A DNA stretch of 64,000 nucleotides from Nymphaea colorata (lineage: Eukaryota > Streptophyta > Magnoliopsida > Nymphaeales > Nymphaeaceae). The stretch is from NCBI RefSeq assembly GCF_008831285.2, contig NC_045151.1, positions 6,461,682 to 6,525,681 on the forward strand, read 5' to 3'. Both the position numbers and the translations under genes were made by a program. Under the pieces are notes generated by a model. That model did not search any database and was not told where the DNA came from. It saw only the letters and a program-made list of their open reading frames with translations. Below are positions 24,656-33,988 of the stretch, piece by piece; the first letter of the stretch is position 1; each line of letters begins with the position of its first letter.

Positions 24656-26483
24656 AGGGTGGTGCCCAGGATGGAAAGGGGGGACGGCATCGGCTAGGTC
24701 CCTCTTCTCTATGGCAATATCTATCAAGAGTAGTTTCACCCATTTGGGAGACAAATTGCAAGGGGTGAGAGAGAGAGAGAGAGCCAAAGCGGTGGTGTTG
24801 ATGGCATCAAGAAAGGGAGAGAAGGGGTGTTTAAGGTAAGAAATTGAGAGAGGGTTCACTCTTCAAAAGGGTCCCATCACAGCTTGTTTTGTAGGAAACA
24901 AAGGAAGACAAAGGAGCAGCCATCATCAGGGCATTTGAAATCCTGAGTTTGCAACTTGGGTGAAGTGTGGCCAATCACTGGTCATGTAGATCACTTCAAC
25001 GCTCTCACAAGAAGTTTAGGCCTCAATTTCTGATGACTGCACTGCTAAACAATTGTGGGATAAACTCCCACAAACTTACTCCCAGATATCAGAGGCTTGG
25101 GTCCTTTGCTTGAAAAGAAAGTTACAAAATCTCAAGAAGGAATCAAAGAGTGTTTTGAAGTATCTGGGCCAAATGGAGGGCATTACAGATCAGCTTATTA
25201 TGGCTGCAAGTGTGGTACCACATAAGAATAACGTGCAACAAAAATTAAATGGCCTCGAACTCAACTGTATCATGTTTATACTACAGCCCTTGCTTTCCTT
25301 CCAATGCTTCCAAGTTTTGATGACCTACAAGTGAAGCTTCTTCAATATGAAATAAGGATGAAGCAAATGGCATTATGGCTAGGCAAGGAAATGGTAATTA
25401 TCATGGAGGCAAAGGATGTGGTTGATTTGGACAAGGAAAATGTGGCATAATACCAACTCTGAGTATTCTAGGTGGACCTCACACAAGTAGTCAAAAGAGG
25501 GTAGCGACTTGTTTTTAATGCAACAAAAGGAGACACGTTAAAGCAGATCATTGGTAAATTCTCAAAATAAAGGAAAAAAATGTGAGTAAGGTATTGAACT
25601 TGTCTCCTTGTTTCGGGAAAGGAAATATAGCCACAGCAGATCGCTCACAGCATGCCATTACACACTTGGTGATCCACGAATCCACATGTCCCATTCCTCT
25701 TTGGCTTTATCTAATGTCTTGTTTGCCCCTAATATTATAAATGACAACGTTTTTGTTGCCAAATTTGTTGATGATATAAATTCTTCCATTGGATTTATTC
25801 TTATTTTGGTGTATGTCACGGATCTTCAAATAAAGAAGATATTCACTAAAAGGGAGCAACAAGGAAACATGTATCTCTTCAAGAGAGACCAAATTTCTTT
25901 CCAGCTTCCTCCTCGAAGCTCTTGGCTTATTCTTCCAGTTCTTCTTCTCTTCAGCAGTTTGTTCAAAGTTATTCCAGTCAGTCAAACGTTCTTAGTTTGT
26001 ATCAATGTAATAAGCCAAACTTGTGGCGTAAACATTTGTGTCATCACAGTTGCAGTTTTACCAAAAATCTTGTGTCAAAGAGTCTTATTCCATTTAGACA
26101 TAATGGCCAAGAACTTGTGTTACAGAACTAGAGCAAATAATGAATTGTCCAAAGTTGGAAAAGGAATCTGTAACACGATTGAAGGAGCAGAAGAATACAA
26201 TCTGCTAAGAAAATGCCGAACAAAGTCCCAAAAAACCAAATCCAAAAGAAAATTCCAATCCTATAGGTTTTTCTAGAAAAGAAGAAGCAATGACAAAAAG
26301 AAAGACAATAGGTGTTTCAATTGCAAGAAGAAAGGACACTGCCAATAAGTGCCCTAGTAAAGCACATAGACAAATAAAAATGCTTTGTGAGGTCCCACAC
26401 ATTTAACAAGACCAGGATCTTATTGAGAATGAGGAAGAATTTGAGGATTGCTTTTTAGAAGGTAACGCGTTTCTCGTGGAGGT

Positions 26484-26514
<31 letters not shown>

Positions 26515-29500
26515 AAGAAGAAGAAACACAGAGCGTTCTTAGCATTCCACAGTCGTCCTCAGGAGCAGACGGAAGAATCTATATGATCTCACAAAACAAA
26601 GAAGAAGACGCAACAATTGAATCCGATGAATCAGAATGTGAAAGTGAATTCTGTAATAGCTTTGCCTCTTCCAGTTCGTTTAAGCCTTATGCGATTATTC
26701 ATAGCAACAGCAACCAAGAGAAGGCAACATATTTAGAAGAGTCAGATTCAGAGAAAGAAATCATATATTCAGACAATGAAATTGCAATAGCTCTGAAGCA
26801 ATAGGAGAAACAGGCACCATCAGAAAAAATTGGAAGAGCAATACAGGAGAAAGGTATTGCTCCTATTACTTTTTACAATTTCACACCAAAAAATAATCGG
26901 AGAGATTCAGAGATAAAGCAAATCAAAAAATGTCTTTATATAATATTTTTGTGATTATCCTAGTACAAATTGTTGTGGATAAAAGAGGAAAATGGAGGAA
27001 AAGACAAACCTTCACAGACACTGGTGTGAACATGATTTTTTGCAAAAAAGAAATAATAAGCAATTGAGTTTATTATCTAGAAGGCACCAAAGTTGACTAT
27101 GAATGGTGAAAGGAGACTGCAGAACTATGCATTGAATGTGCCAGTAAAAATAGGAGAGAAAACAATTAGTGCGAACTTCGTACAAATTGTTGATGCCGGT
27201 CATGGCATTGGGCTTGGATTGGTGAACCTAGATGAAATTGCATGATACACTATCTATAGAGACTGCATAGTATTCCAAATAGGAAAAGAACAATAGCTAC
27301 TGCCCCAGTTGTTAGCTCCCTTTAGAAGAATGCAGAATAAAGGGAAACAACAAGAAGTAAAAGAGATGACTCAACTCCAAATCATGAAATAAAGGCAATA
27401 AACTTGGACAGAGAATTGACTGTCTACCATAATTCACTCAAGTAATAGAATTGTTAAAATCATGCTGTGTAGAGCATCCCTTACAATTTTTGGGATCGAG
27501 CCTCTCCAACAGCCCGTGTACCTTCTATAACATAACATGCATGCACAAAGCAGACCAATAGTAGGCTTAGAGATCGACAGAAAAGAAATCATTTCTCAAT
27601 TTAGAGAATTAGAGGAGAAATGATTGATCGGAAAGTCTGAGTCACATTATGCTAGTGCTAGTTTCATTATTACAAATCATGATGAAGTAAAAGGAGGGAA
27701 AGCCCGAATGGTCATAAACTATATCCTACTTCACAGTGTGAGTGAATATCAAGTGGCCATTGCCAAACAAAGAAGTGTCGATCCAAAGGACAGTCCTAGG
27801 AAAGATTTTTTTCAAAGTTTGACTGCAAAAGTGGGTACCATCAAATAAAATTAGTGGATCAAGATGTACATAAAACAACATTCCAAATTCCGCTAAGTTT
27901 ATATGAATGGCTTGTAATGCCATTTGGATTAAAAAATGCTCCATCTCAGTAAAAAAGAAGGATGAATAAAATTTTCAAAGGTCATGACTTTGTTGTAGAT
28001 TATATAAAAGATTTCTTGATAGTTTCGCAGGCAGTCAAAAAAACATCTACAATACTTAAAAAATTTTGCAGAGATATGCGCCTGACATGGTATTGTATGA
28101 TCAAAGTCAGAAGAGAAATTAAAGATAGCAAAAAGGAAAATTGAGTTTTTGGGTGTAAAATTGAAAGAAGGGAAAATTATGATGCAGGAACATGCCCCCA
28201 AGAAGACCAAACAATTTCCAAATGAATTAGAAGATAAAAATAAATGTGAGAGATTTCTTGGGTGTTAAATTATGTTGGAAGTTAATCCAAAAATTATAAA
28301 AAAAAACCCAAAACATCAGGAAGGTGATGAACAAGGAACCATATCAATGGCGTAAAGAAGCCACAAAGGCTATGACAAAACCGAAAGAAGAATGTCAGCG
28401 CCCACCAGACCGTGAATCTGTGAACCTGCTTTTCAGGCCCATTGGTGTTATCAACAGATGTTTCCAGTGATACATGGGCAGCTGTCCTGATAAAAAGCAG
28501 AAGGAAAAGAGAAAGTATGCTTTTATCCAAGCAGACAATTCAAGAAGAATGAAGTAACCTACTGGCCAGCAAAAAAGGAGATTCTCGCAGCAATCAGCGG
28601 ACTAGAAAAGTTTCATCTATCTGATAGGAGAACAGTTTATTCTGCAAATAGACTCTCAAAATCTTTTCATATTGGTAAAAAAAAAAAAAATAACAAGCAG
28701 TCCAAAGCTACAAAGGTTCGCATGGTGGCAGTTCCTGTTATCACAATACAATTTCACTGTTCAATTAGTGAAAGGTGCACATAGCTCCTTGTCAGACGCA
28801 CTCACTAGAGAATGCAAAAGCCAAATGAAAACGATGCATTTAAGTAGTCGACAATGGGAAGATTGGCAAGTTGACACACCTAAGAAAAGAAGGAAAGCAT
28901 GCCAAAAACTTAGGGATCTCTATCCAGAATATGTAGATGCAGAAGAAGGGAAGTATCTAAATCTGCACTTCTACTACACAGCAACTGATCCAATGAGCTG
29001 CATAGTAAATAATTTGAGATGGACCTTGTTCAAAACAGAGATACTGTCATGGGTCATTGAAAAGAGAATTCTGGATGACCTAATCATCTACAGGTGGCAA
29101 TTGTATGCTAACCATGTTTCTCATAAATTTTAACTTTTCTTCCACAAACCAGATAAGAAGAAGCTCTGTGCGGAAAATTCCAAAGGTTCAATTTTATAGA
29201 TCATCCAAAAGTGATGATCTTCTAAGATGAAGACTTAATCTGCAAAAACATCCAGAAAACAAGGGAGCACGAAGAAAACTGTTCATCCCTTGAACAAATC
29301 ACTAGGGATATCAGAAAATACAAATGTTGTCAAATCCAAACTAAAGGGTTTTGTTCAGACCACGATATTGTGGCCTGAAAGGTACTGGAACCCGAGGCAG
29401 AATCAAGCGAGACAAGGGAGTAAAGGCAAAGCCCGAAAAAGCCATGTGAGATGTTGTAATGAAGAATATATTTAATATGAATATATTCGATGAGTCAATT

Positions 29501-30160
29501 GTTGTGTAATATGAGTCAGTTGTTGTGTAGCATTAGTGAGAATATTATGTAAAGATATGTTCATACAATTATTGAGCAAACATATAGTAGTGAATACTTG
29601 AGTAGTAGACACTTTAGTCAGTGCGAATATATTTGTCACTTTAGTTAGTGCCCGAATTTATAATCGTACAATTATTGTAAAGAATTATTACTTGCCATTT
29701 GTCGTCATATGTAAACAAGTCCTCATAAATAAAAATTGCCCAGCCTCATAAGGATCATCAGCCTTTTGCAAATCAAAAATTGACTTGTGCAAGCTTCCTA
29801 GTTTCTCAGCTGTTCGCAGCGAGTGACTTGAAGTATGGAGTGATCCGTCTTTGCAAACGTTGGGTTTCATTACTCAGCAGCAACTCTTTAGTGGTAAAGC
29901 GCAATCCTAGTCTTTCATTCCTTTCAATCCAAATCCTCTATTTCTCTTCTAGAAACCATTCATTGTCTTCATCGTCCTCTCAAGTGTTCCCCCTTTTTCT
30001 AGAGACTTCACATGCTGAGGCAAAAAAAAAAATGGAAGAAGAAGAAGAAGAAGAAAAGGGAGAGGGAGAGAGGGAGGGAGAAATCAAAGCATTTAATATA
30101 TATATATATATATATATACATGCATATATATATATATATGTATGTATATTATATACATGC

Positions 30161-30197
<37 letters not shown>

Positions 30198-30224
30198 CAT
30201 ACATATATATATATATATATATGC

Positions 30225-30310
<86 letters not shown>

Positions 30311-30357
30311 GCATATATATACATACATATATGAGCATAGGGACACACACATACATG

Positions 30358-30429
<72 letters not shown>

Positions 30430-33275
30430 CCATTCTGCATGATATGTATTTATACTTCTGTGTGCAGTATATATTTCTGAGTATATACATTATACAGAAT
30501 CTATTGAGTATACGGAGGATATACAGATTGTAGGCTATTATATATATTATTGTTTTTGTGGCATGTGTTCACACCTATAAGCATGTATACAGTTATCTAC
30601 AATCACATAAAGATTGTTAAAGTAATACAAGATAATTCAAATAAGCACATACATAATAATATGTATGTGCTTATTTGAATTATCGTGTATTACTTTAACA
30701 ATCTTTATGTAATTCTAGATAACTGTATACATGTTTATAGGTGTGACTATATATAATACGAATAAGTGTTAGCTTGTATTAGCTAATATCTTTTTCTTTT
30801 TTTCCACCACTTAAAGTGCTTAGTCCAGCTGAGGTGGGCCTAGGCCCTATGCCTACCTATCACCTAGGCTCATCTGACGTTATTAGCAAAATTGCACCAT
30901 ACATACGATATGGGTCCATATCTGATGAACAGATGTCACAAGTGTCTTCAACCAAAACAACTCTCATTAATCTATCATATCGCTTTCTACTAAAAGTTAT
31001 GTTACATAACACATGCAATGTATCATAAGCATCATTATGCACAACCCTGGTTATATTTACTTGAATTATAGGAATGTAATATCCACACATAATTATATGT
31101 TTTCACACTCACATCCACACAGACATATGGTAGATGTTATCATGAAACCATATCAGAGAACAGAGTTGTACTATATGTCCTGTCTTGTCCCAGACAAACC
31201 CCGAACCTGTGCCTTCAATCCTGGTATTCTCATCACTTATCGCTTTTATTTGATTGTCAGCATCCCCTGGCTGCAATATCTCTACATCTTTGATCGCCAC
31301 TACCCAAGATGATGTCTCCTACATGCCAGGAAATGAATTCATTGAATAGGAACACAAGCCAGTACACATAAATACGGATTGAAAAGTACCATTCACAGCT
31401 GGAAATTTATGACAAGTTACAATTATCAAAACTCAGGGTTAGGGATGTGACTGGGAAATTCATTGCATAAAACAAAAGCAAAGTTGCCATTGTACTGTTT
31501 TTCCTAGTCAAGTGACTGAATCGTTTAATAGATGAATAGTTTATTTTGGGAAGGCTGCAATTGTAATCTTGAAGGACCCCTTGCAAGTTAATATTTACTG
31601 TGGCCACATAACATTCTCCCATGGTTCTTCAAAGGTAGGGAACCCATGTATCTTGGAAATTAAAAAGTGCATCTTAAGGGAACTTAGCACTGAACTGCAA
31701 ACAACCTAACCATAATACAGCCACCTGCATTAAGATATTCAAATATATAACAGTGAGTTCTTCCACCCTGAACTGGTTATAGGCCCCAATTCAAATACTT
31801 TATGGACATCACAGAAGCTAGTCTTCTGCTCTCGCTAAGAATGTCACTTATATGGTGCCTCATAGACTATTCAGCTTGTGTCCTACGCATATAATGGGCT
31901 GCTACTTAAACCTCAAATAGATATGAAATTAGTAATCATGATCCAAGCAAGCAATATCATGTGGCACCATTCACAAATAGGTTGTCATAGGAAATAGAAA
32001 GTGCATACGTTTCATCAATACCCTCCAATGTTTGGGAGCACCTGTGTTGCCAAGACCTTGCATTACAGATCGAGTTGGCATAATGCAATTCCATCCTCAC
32101 AATCAAACTTCAAGAGTCGCTGGCAACAGAATGCTTATGTGGCATGACTCCTTTCCGACAAGAAAATTGGCATGGCCATCAAGCTCTTTTCTGGACGGCC
32201 AGAACTGCCTGCCTACTGAAACGAGCTTCCGAACAGCTTGTGAGGTTTGCAACACCATAAAATTGAAATCGCACTTGACCAACACAGGAAAATCATATTT
32301 CAGAGTGAATGCAAGGCTCATAAGCAGAGCCTTATTTCGCAAGAAGCCTTCACACTGTAAGGGAGTTACTTGCACATCTTAACAGCGCTCTACACTCAAG
32401 GATATGAACGTTTCCTTTAATCCTTGACATGAAAACTAGCTCCAGTGCTTCTTTAAAGCTACTTGACCTTACTTCAACCGACACGTTGGTCGCATAACAA
32501 CGATAATAACGAGTCCAGTCTATTGACCTCAAATGAATAGGTCATGGGCAACATCCTCCCACCATCACTACTCGTGCCCGAAACAGCTAAGGTTCTCAAG
32601 TGAAAGCAAATGTCTCCAACACCTACACTCTGCTCAGACTTGATAAAATTAACAAGTGTAGAAAGGGGGCAAAAGCCTTCGCACCAACTTAAGGTGGACG
32701 ACAGAGTTCACTTTTGGTGGCGAAAGTTTATATACCATCCGATAAGTCCTTCAGGCATATATATTATGTGCAACCTCCCGAGTTCTACAGAACATTGATT
32801 GGAAACTTTGTGCTCTTAAAATCTCCCACTGAAAGCTTAACACGTATATTGGGCACTCGAACAAGGTGATTGGAACGTCAAGAACGCAGGCAATTGTAGA
32901 AATCACAAGAGGGAAGCAGTTGGCAAGAAAAACCAACCAGAAAAATCCTTTTTGTTTTGAGAGAGAGAGGGAGAGAGAAAGAACCTCGAAAATCCGCATA
33001 GCGGTACCCTCTTCATCGTCTGCTTCATCCGTTTCCTCTGCCCGAGCGGCACTTACGAGGGAAGGAGCACTTATTAAGAGGAACGTGGTCGTGACGGAGA
33101 CAATGGCGGATCGACGGCTGAAAACTGCAGTCCCAGAATTATTACCACGACAACCGCCGCTCGATGCCGGTTGTTCCAGACGTGCGGACGACAAGAGGGC
33201 ACACGTGCTTGCGGGGAGGCGTAGAGGGTAGAGGACGGTCCGCGCCGCAACCGCCGCCACCGCCGCCACCGCCAT
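15267..33275 (-). CDS. DEG5: DEG5-type trypsin-like serine protease, chloroplast thylakoid lumen (8 exons, complete)
   Basis: Exons on minus: 33275-32985, 31318-31172, 22866-22804, 22694-22605, 22512-22390, 16071-15984, 15826-15752, 15373-15267. Joined they give 984 bp, 327 aa plus stop; phases agree at every junction and all introns are GT-AG. Residues ~1-79 look like a stroma-plus-lumen presequence: a basic start, then a twin-arginine RR (54-55), a hydrophobic run and an ARA cleavage-like site. The catalytic triad is intact: His151 (VTNYHV), Asp192 (YDLAVLK) and Ser270 (GNSGGP). There is no PDZ domain, as expected for DEG5, whose Arabidopsis form is about the same length. Known role: DEG5 pairs with DEG8 in the lumen and helps cleave damaged photosystem II D1 protein. 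Two introns are swollen by transposons, but the coding sequence shows no lesion. Confidence 0.95.
15752..15826 (-). CDS. DEG5: DEG5 exon 7: catalytic Ser
   Basis: It encodes [20 protein letters not shown] to FTRK. Ser270 in GNSGG is the nucleophile. The codon for Gly268 is split across the junction. Confidence 0.95.
15984..16071 (-). CDS. DEG5: DEG5 exon 6
   Basis: [20 protein letters not shown] continuing to IQTDAAINP plus one base of Gly268. Acceptor TTTCTTTAG, donor CTG|GTAGTG. Confidence 0.95.
17358..18351. mobile_element. hAT-like non-autonomous DNA element, copy A (978 bp) inside the copia relic
   Basis: The element 17366-18343 starts CTATGTCACCAGGGTGCG and ends CGCACCTAAGTGACATAG, so the termini are inverted repeats. 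It is flanked by the perfect 8-bp duplication CCAAAGGA (17358-17365 and 18344-18351), the size typical of hAT transposons. Removing it and one duplication rejoins the copia linker and integrase sequence. There is no transposase. The interior (about 17460-17960) is strongly purine-rich and GC-rich, with a 32-bp tandem pair from 17596 to ~17659, followed by a GCCGCCGCCGC stretch. Long frames here (e.g. 17280-17720, 17366-17857) are products of low complexity. Confidence 0.9.
21222..21233 (-). promoter_or_regulatory. Primer-binding site of the intron-5 copia
   Basis: GCTCTGATACCA on plus is the reverse complement of TGGTATCAGAGC. The LTR lies to its right, starting TGTTCACG at 21234. Confidence 0.85.
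21234..21508 (-). repeat. Probable 5' LTR of the intron-5 copia
   Basis: It starts TGTTCACGTTGGAGAG next to the primer-binding site. The outer end is a guess at ...AATCAACA (21508), because no second LTR copy is present for alignment. Confidence 0.45.
21509..22389. other. Rest of DEG5 intron 5, no further element recognised
   Basis: AT-rich intron sequence between the copia LTR and exon 5. Nothing supports a gene. Confidence 0.5.
22390..22512 (-). CDS. DEG5: DEG5 exon 5: [14 protein letters not shown] block
   Basis: 41 codons, [16 protein letters not shown] to TLTAG. The [14 protein letters not shown] block is strongly DEG5-like. The donor GGG|GTACTT is chosen because joining to the next exon gives TAGVVSGLG. 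Confidence 0.95.
22605..22694 (-). CDS. DEG5: DEG5 exon 4: catalytic Asp
   Basis: 30 codons, ISLLDADNN to DLAVLK. Asp192 in AAYDLAVLK completes the His-Asp pair. Intron 3 is only 109 bp. Confidence 0.95.
22804..22866 (-). CDS. DEG5: DEG5 exon 3: catalytic His
   Basis: 21 codons, [21 protein letters not shown]. His151 is the general base. Acceptor CTTTCAG, donor AAG|GTCTGT. Confidence 0.95.
22867..24930. other. DEG5 intron 2, exon-3-proximal part
   Basis: 2 kb of AT-rich intron. It holds simple repeats (GT)n(TA)n near 23863-23887, and a (GA)n run at 24617-24650 followed by another at 24768-24782. The frames around 24506-24859 are simple-repeat artefacts. Confidence 0.5.
24617..24650. repeat. 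(GA)n microsatellite
   Basis: About 17 uninterrupted AG units. Confidence 0.95.
24940..26105 (+). mobile_element. Ty1/copia gag to pre-integrase fragment in DEG5 intron 2
   Basis: The frame 25053-25334 shows a copia gag block ([25 protein letters not shown]). [13 protein letters not shown]-like zinc-knuckle remnant lies near 25515-25560, and [20 protein letters not shown] near 25700 followed by a pre-integrase-like [10 protein letters not shown] (~26020) is the next copia region. No integrase, reverse transcriptase or LTR was found, and frames shift repeatedly. It is opposite in strand to DEG5. Confidence 0.65.
26484..26525. repeat. (GAA)n microsatellite
   Basis: About 14 AAG units, inside the acidic Lys/Glu-coding part of the pararetrovirus relic. 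Confidence 0.95.
28672..29133 (+). pseudogene. RNase H tail and C-terminal region of the pararetrovirus polyprotein
   Basis: The longest open stretch of the relic (153 codons). It starts after a run of A residues. Its first third ([14 protein letters not shown], then [14 protein letters not shown]) is the end of the RNase H domain; the remainder has no recognised domain. The frame opens within the gene and lacks everything upstream, so it is not an independent gene. Confidence 0.7.
29151..30095. other. DEG5 intron 2, unassigned
   Basis: Mostly AT-rich. It may include the 3' part of the pararetrovirus relic up to ~29470. A GAAGAAGAAG and GAGAGGGAGG purine run (30030-30085) leads into the TA microsatellite. 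Confidence 0.4.
30096..30428. repeat. Large compound microsatellite (TA)n-(GTAT)n-(GT)n
   Basis: A 330-bp run. It is alternating TA with CATGCA interruptions, then an uninterrupted TA block at about 30224-30306, then (GTAT) units near 30364-30394, then (GT)n to 30428. All the long six-frame ORFs here (IYIYIY-type) are artefacts of this repeat. Confidence 0.97.
30569..30746. repeat. 178-bp near-perfect palindrome (fold-back element)
   Basis: The left arm starts TCACACCTATAAGCATGTAT (30569) and the right arm ends ATACATGTTTATAGGTGTGA (30746). The arms are ~86 bp, meet at a centre of a few bases (near 30655-30660), and differ at only about 4-5 positions. Homology stops sharply at both outer ends, as in a small fold-back or MITE-like element. 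It lies in DEG5 intron 2. Confidence 0.93.
30747..31171. other. DEG5 intron 2, exon-2-proximal part
   Basis: No gene. A GTGGGCCTAGGCCC / CACCTAGG palindromic stretch (30833-30872) recalls the CCTAGG-rich stretch near 8930, possibly from a shared repeat. Confidence 0.35.
31172..31318 (-). CDS. DEG5: DEG5 exon 2: start of protease domain
   Basis: 49 codons, [13 protein letters not shown] to [14 protein letters not shown]. Acceptor ...TGTAG|GAG, donor [17 protein letters not shown] is the family hallmark of the first beta-barrel. Confidence 0.95.
31319..32984. other. DEG5: DEG5 intron 1
   Basis: 1,666 bp, GT-AG, with no recognised element. It begins (minus strand) with GTTCTTTCTCTCTCCC. Confidence 0.8.
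32985..33275 (-). CDS. DEG5: DEG5 exon 1: presequence
   Basis: 97 codons from ATG 33275-33273 to MRIFE, donor GAG|GTTCTT. The chosen ATG is followed by GCG, a good plant context; an in-frame upstream GTG at 33287 was not used. It carries the transit peptide, the twin-arginine lumen signal (SRRSAIVSV) and an acidic stretch ([11 protein letters not shown]) that begins the mature protein. Confidence 0.9.
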
Positions 33276-33680
33276 CAGCACCCCCACCTTTGGATGGAGA
33301 GGGAAGAAGGATCTGCCAAGTGGCCATATCTATCCGGAGTAGAGATAATTAAACAAAGAGCCATCCGTGGAGGCTACTTCCTGTCCTTATAATTCAACAA
33401 GTAAAGGGCCTTGTTTTGAAAATGTCCAAAACGGCAAACCCACACTAATCACTATGCTTTAGTTCCTGTCCATATGATTCCTTTTTAATTTGCCTTCAGC
33501 TTGTGTTGAGTTCAAGTAGACTAAAAATATCTTAAATTACCTTTTTTAATCACTATGACCACTCACTTCTCTCACTTAAGAGTCACATTGTTTTACTAGA
33601 GTATCTTCCTACCCTTTTGTTAGAACACTATTACAAAGTCTATGTTCTCCAACATATCATGTCTAGGCAATTCTAATTAG
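33276..33680 (-). promoter_or_regulatory. DEG5 5' UTR and promoter region
   Basis: Sequence upstream of the DEG5 ATG on minus, between the gene and repeat DNA at ~33683. The ATG-proximal ~60 bases are GC-rich. No clear TATA box at a defined distance was found, so the extent is inferred. Confidence 0.4.
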
Positions 33681-33682
33681 AG

Positions 33683-33978
33683 GTGGGTATCAGGCGAGTT
33701 ACCCAATACTCGGCTGGATTGAGCCGAAGTTAGGGCTCGATTCGATAATGTATTGGGCCGATCCGAGTAGGTTTGACGGGGCTCGATTCAGTCTCATAAG
33801 TGTTTAATATTATTTTTATTTTACTAATAATATGAATTTATTATTAAAAAATATTATATATATATATATATATTTTTAAATTTTATCCTTGACCGAACTC
33901 GAATTTCAAGCATCGGGCCGGGCCTAGGTTTGGATTTCGATTTCGACTATCAAATCGACCGAGCCTAAACCCTGTTAG
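33683..33978. repeat. Probable hAT/MITE-like dispersed repeat
   Basis: It opens AGGTGGGTATCAGGCGAGTT, has an AT-rich middle with (TA)n, and a GC-rich right part (CATCGGGCCGGGCCTAGG). This GGTGGGTATC...GGGCCG architecture is common in short non-autonomous plant elements. Ends and target duplication were not resolved. Confidence 0.35.
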
Positions 33979-33988
33979 TTTTTTTTCA

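Larger units (their letters stand above)
26106..29150 (+). mobile_element. Endogenous pararetrovirus relic (Caulimoviridae), in DEG5 intron 2
   Basis: Order on plus: coat-protein-type Cys-His zinc finger (~26313-26352, broken by a one-base change of frame), an acidic Ser/Glu-rich stretch (26583-26804), an aspartic protease site TDTG (~27014), reverse transcriptase (~27540-28180) and RNase H (~28540-28800). The order and the acidic tail after the zinc finger fit plant pararetroviruses. No integrase follows and no LTRs or primer site were found, which argues against a gypsy element. It is heavily broken: stops after the zinc finger, after the protease and in reverse transcriptase, a frameshift within the palm, and an altered catalytic Tyr-x-Asp-Asp. 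No movement protein was recognised. It is an inactive fossil copy; the genus is undecided. Confidence 0.75.

Noticed and set aside
25608-26276. 222-codon plus-strand frame that might be a gene
   Set aside because: Only its start and scattered blocks match copia pre-integrase, in shifting frames, and it runs across the copia/pararetrovirus junction.
29780-30533. Several long overlapping frames on both strands, including 184- and 173-codon ones with endless Ile/Tyr
   Set aside because: They are translations of the TA/GTAT/GT microsatellite and have no protein-like composition.
33142-33352. Gly-rich and Pro-rich frames over the DEG5 start
   Set aside because: They are shadows of the GGC-repeat coding for the Ala/Val-rich start of the DEG5 presequence in other frames.
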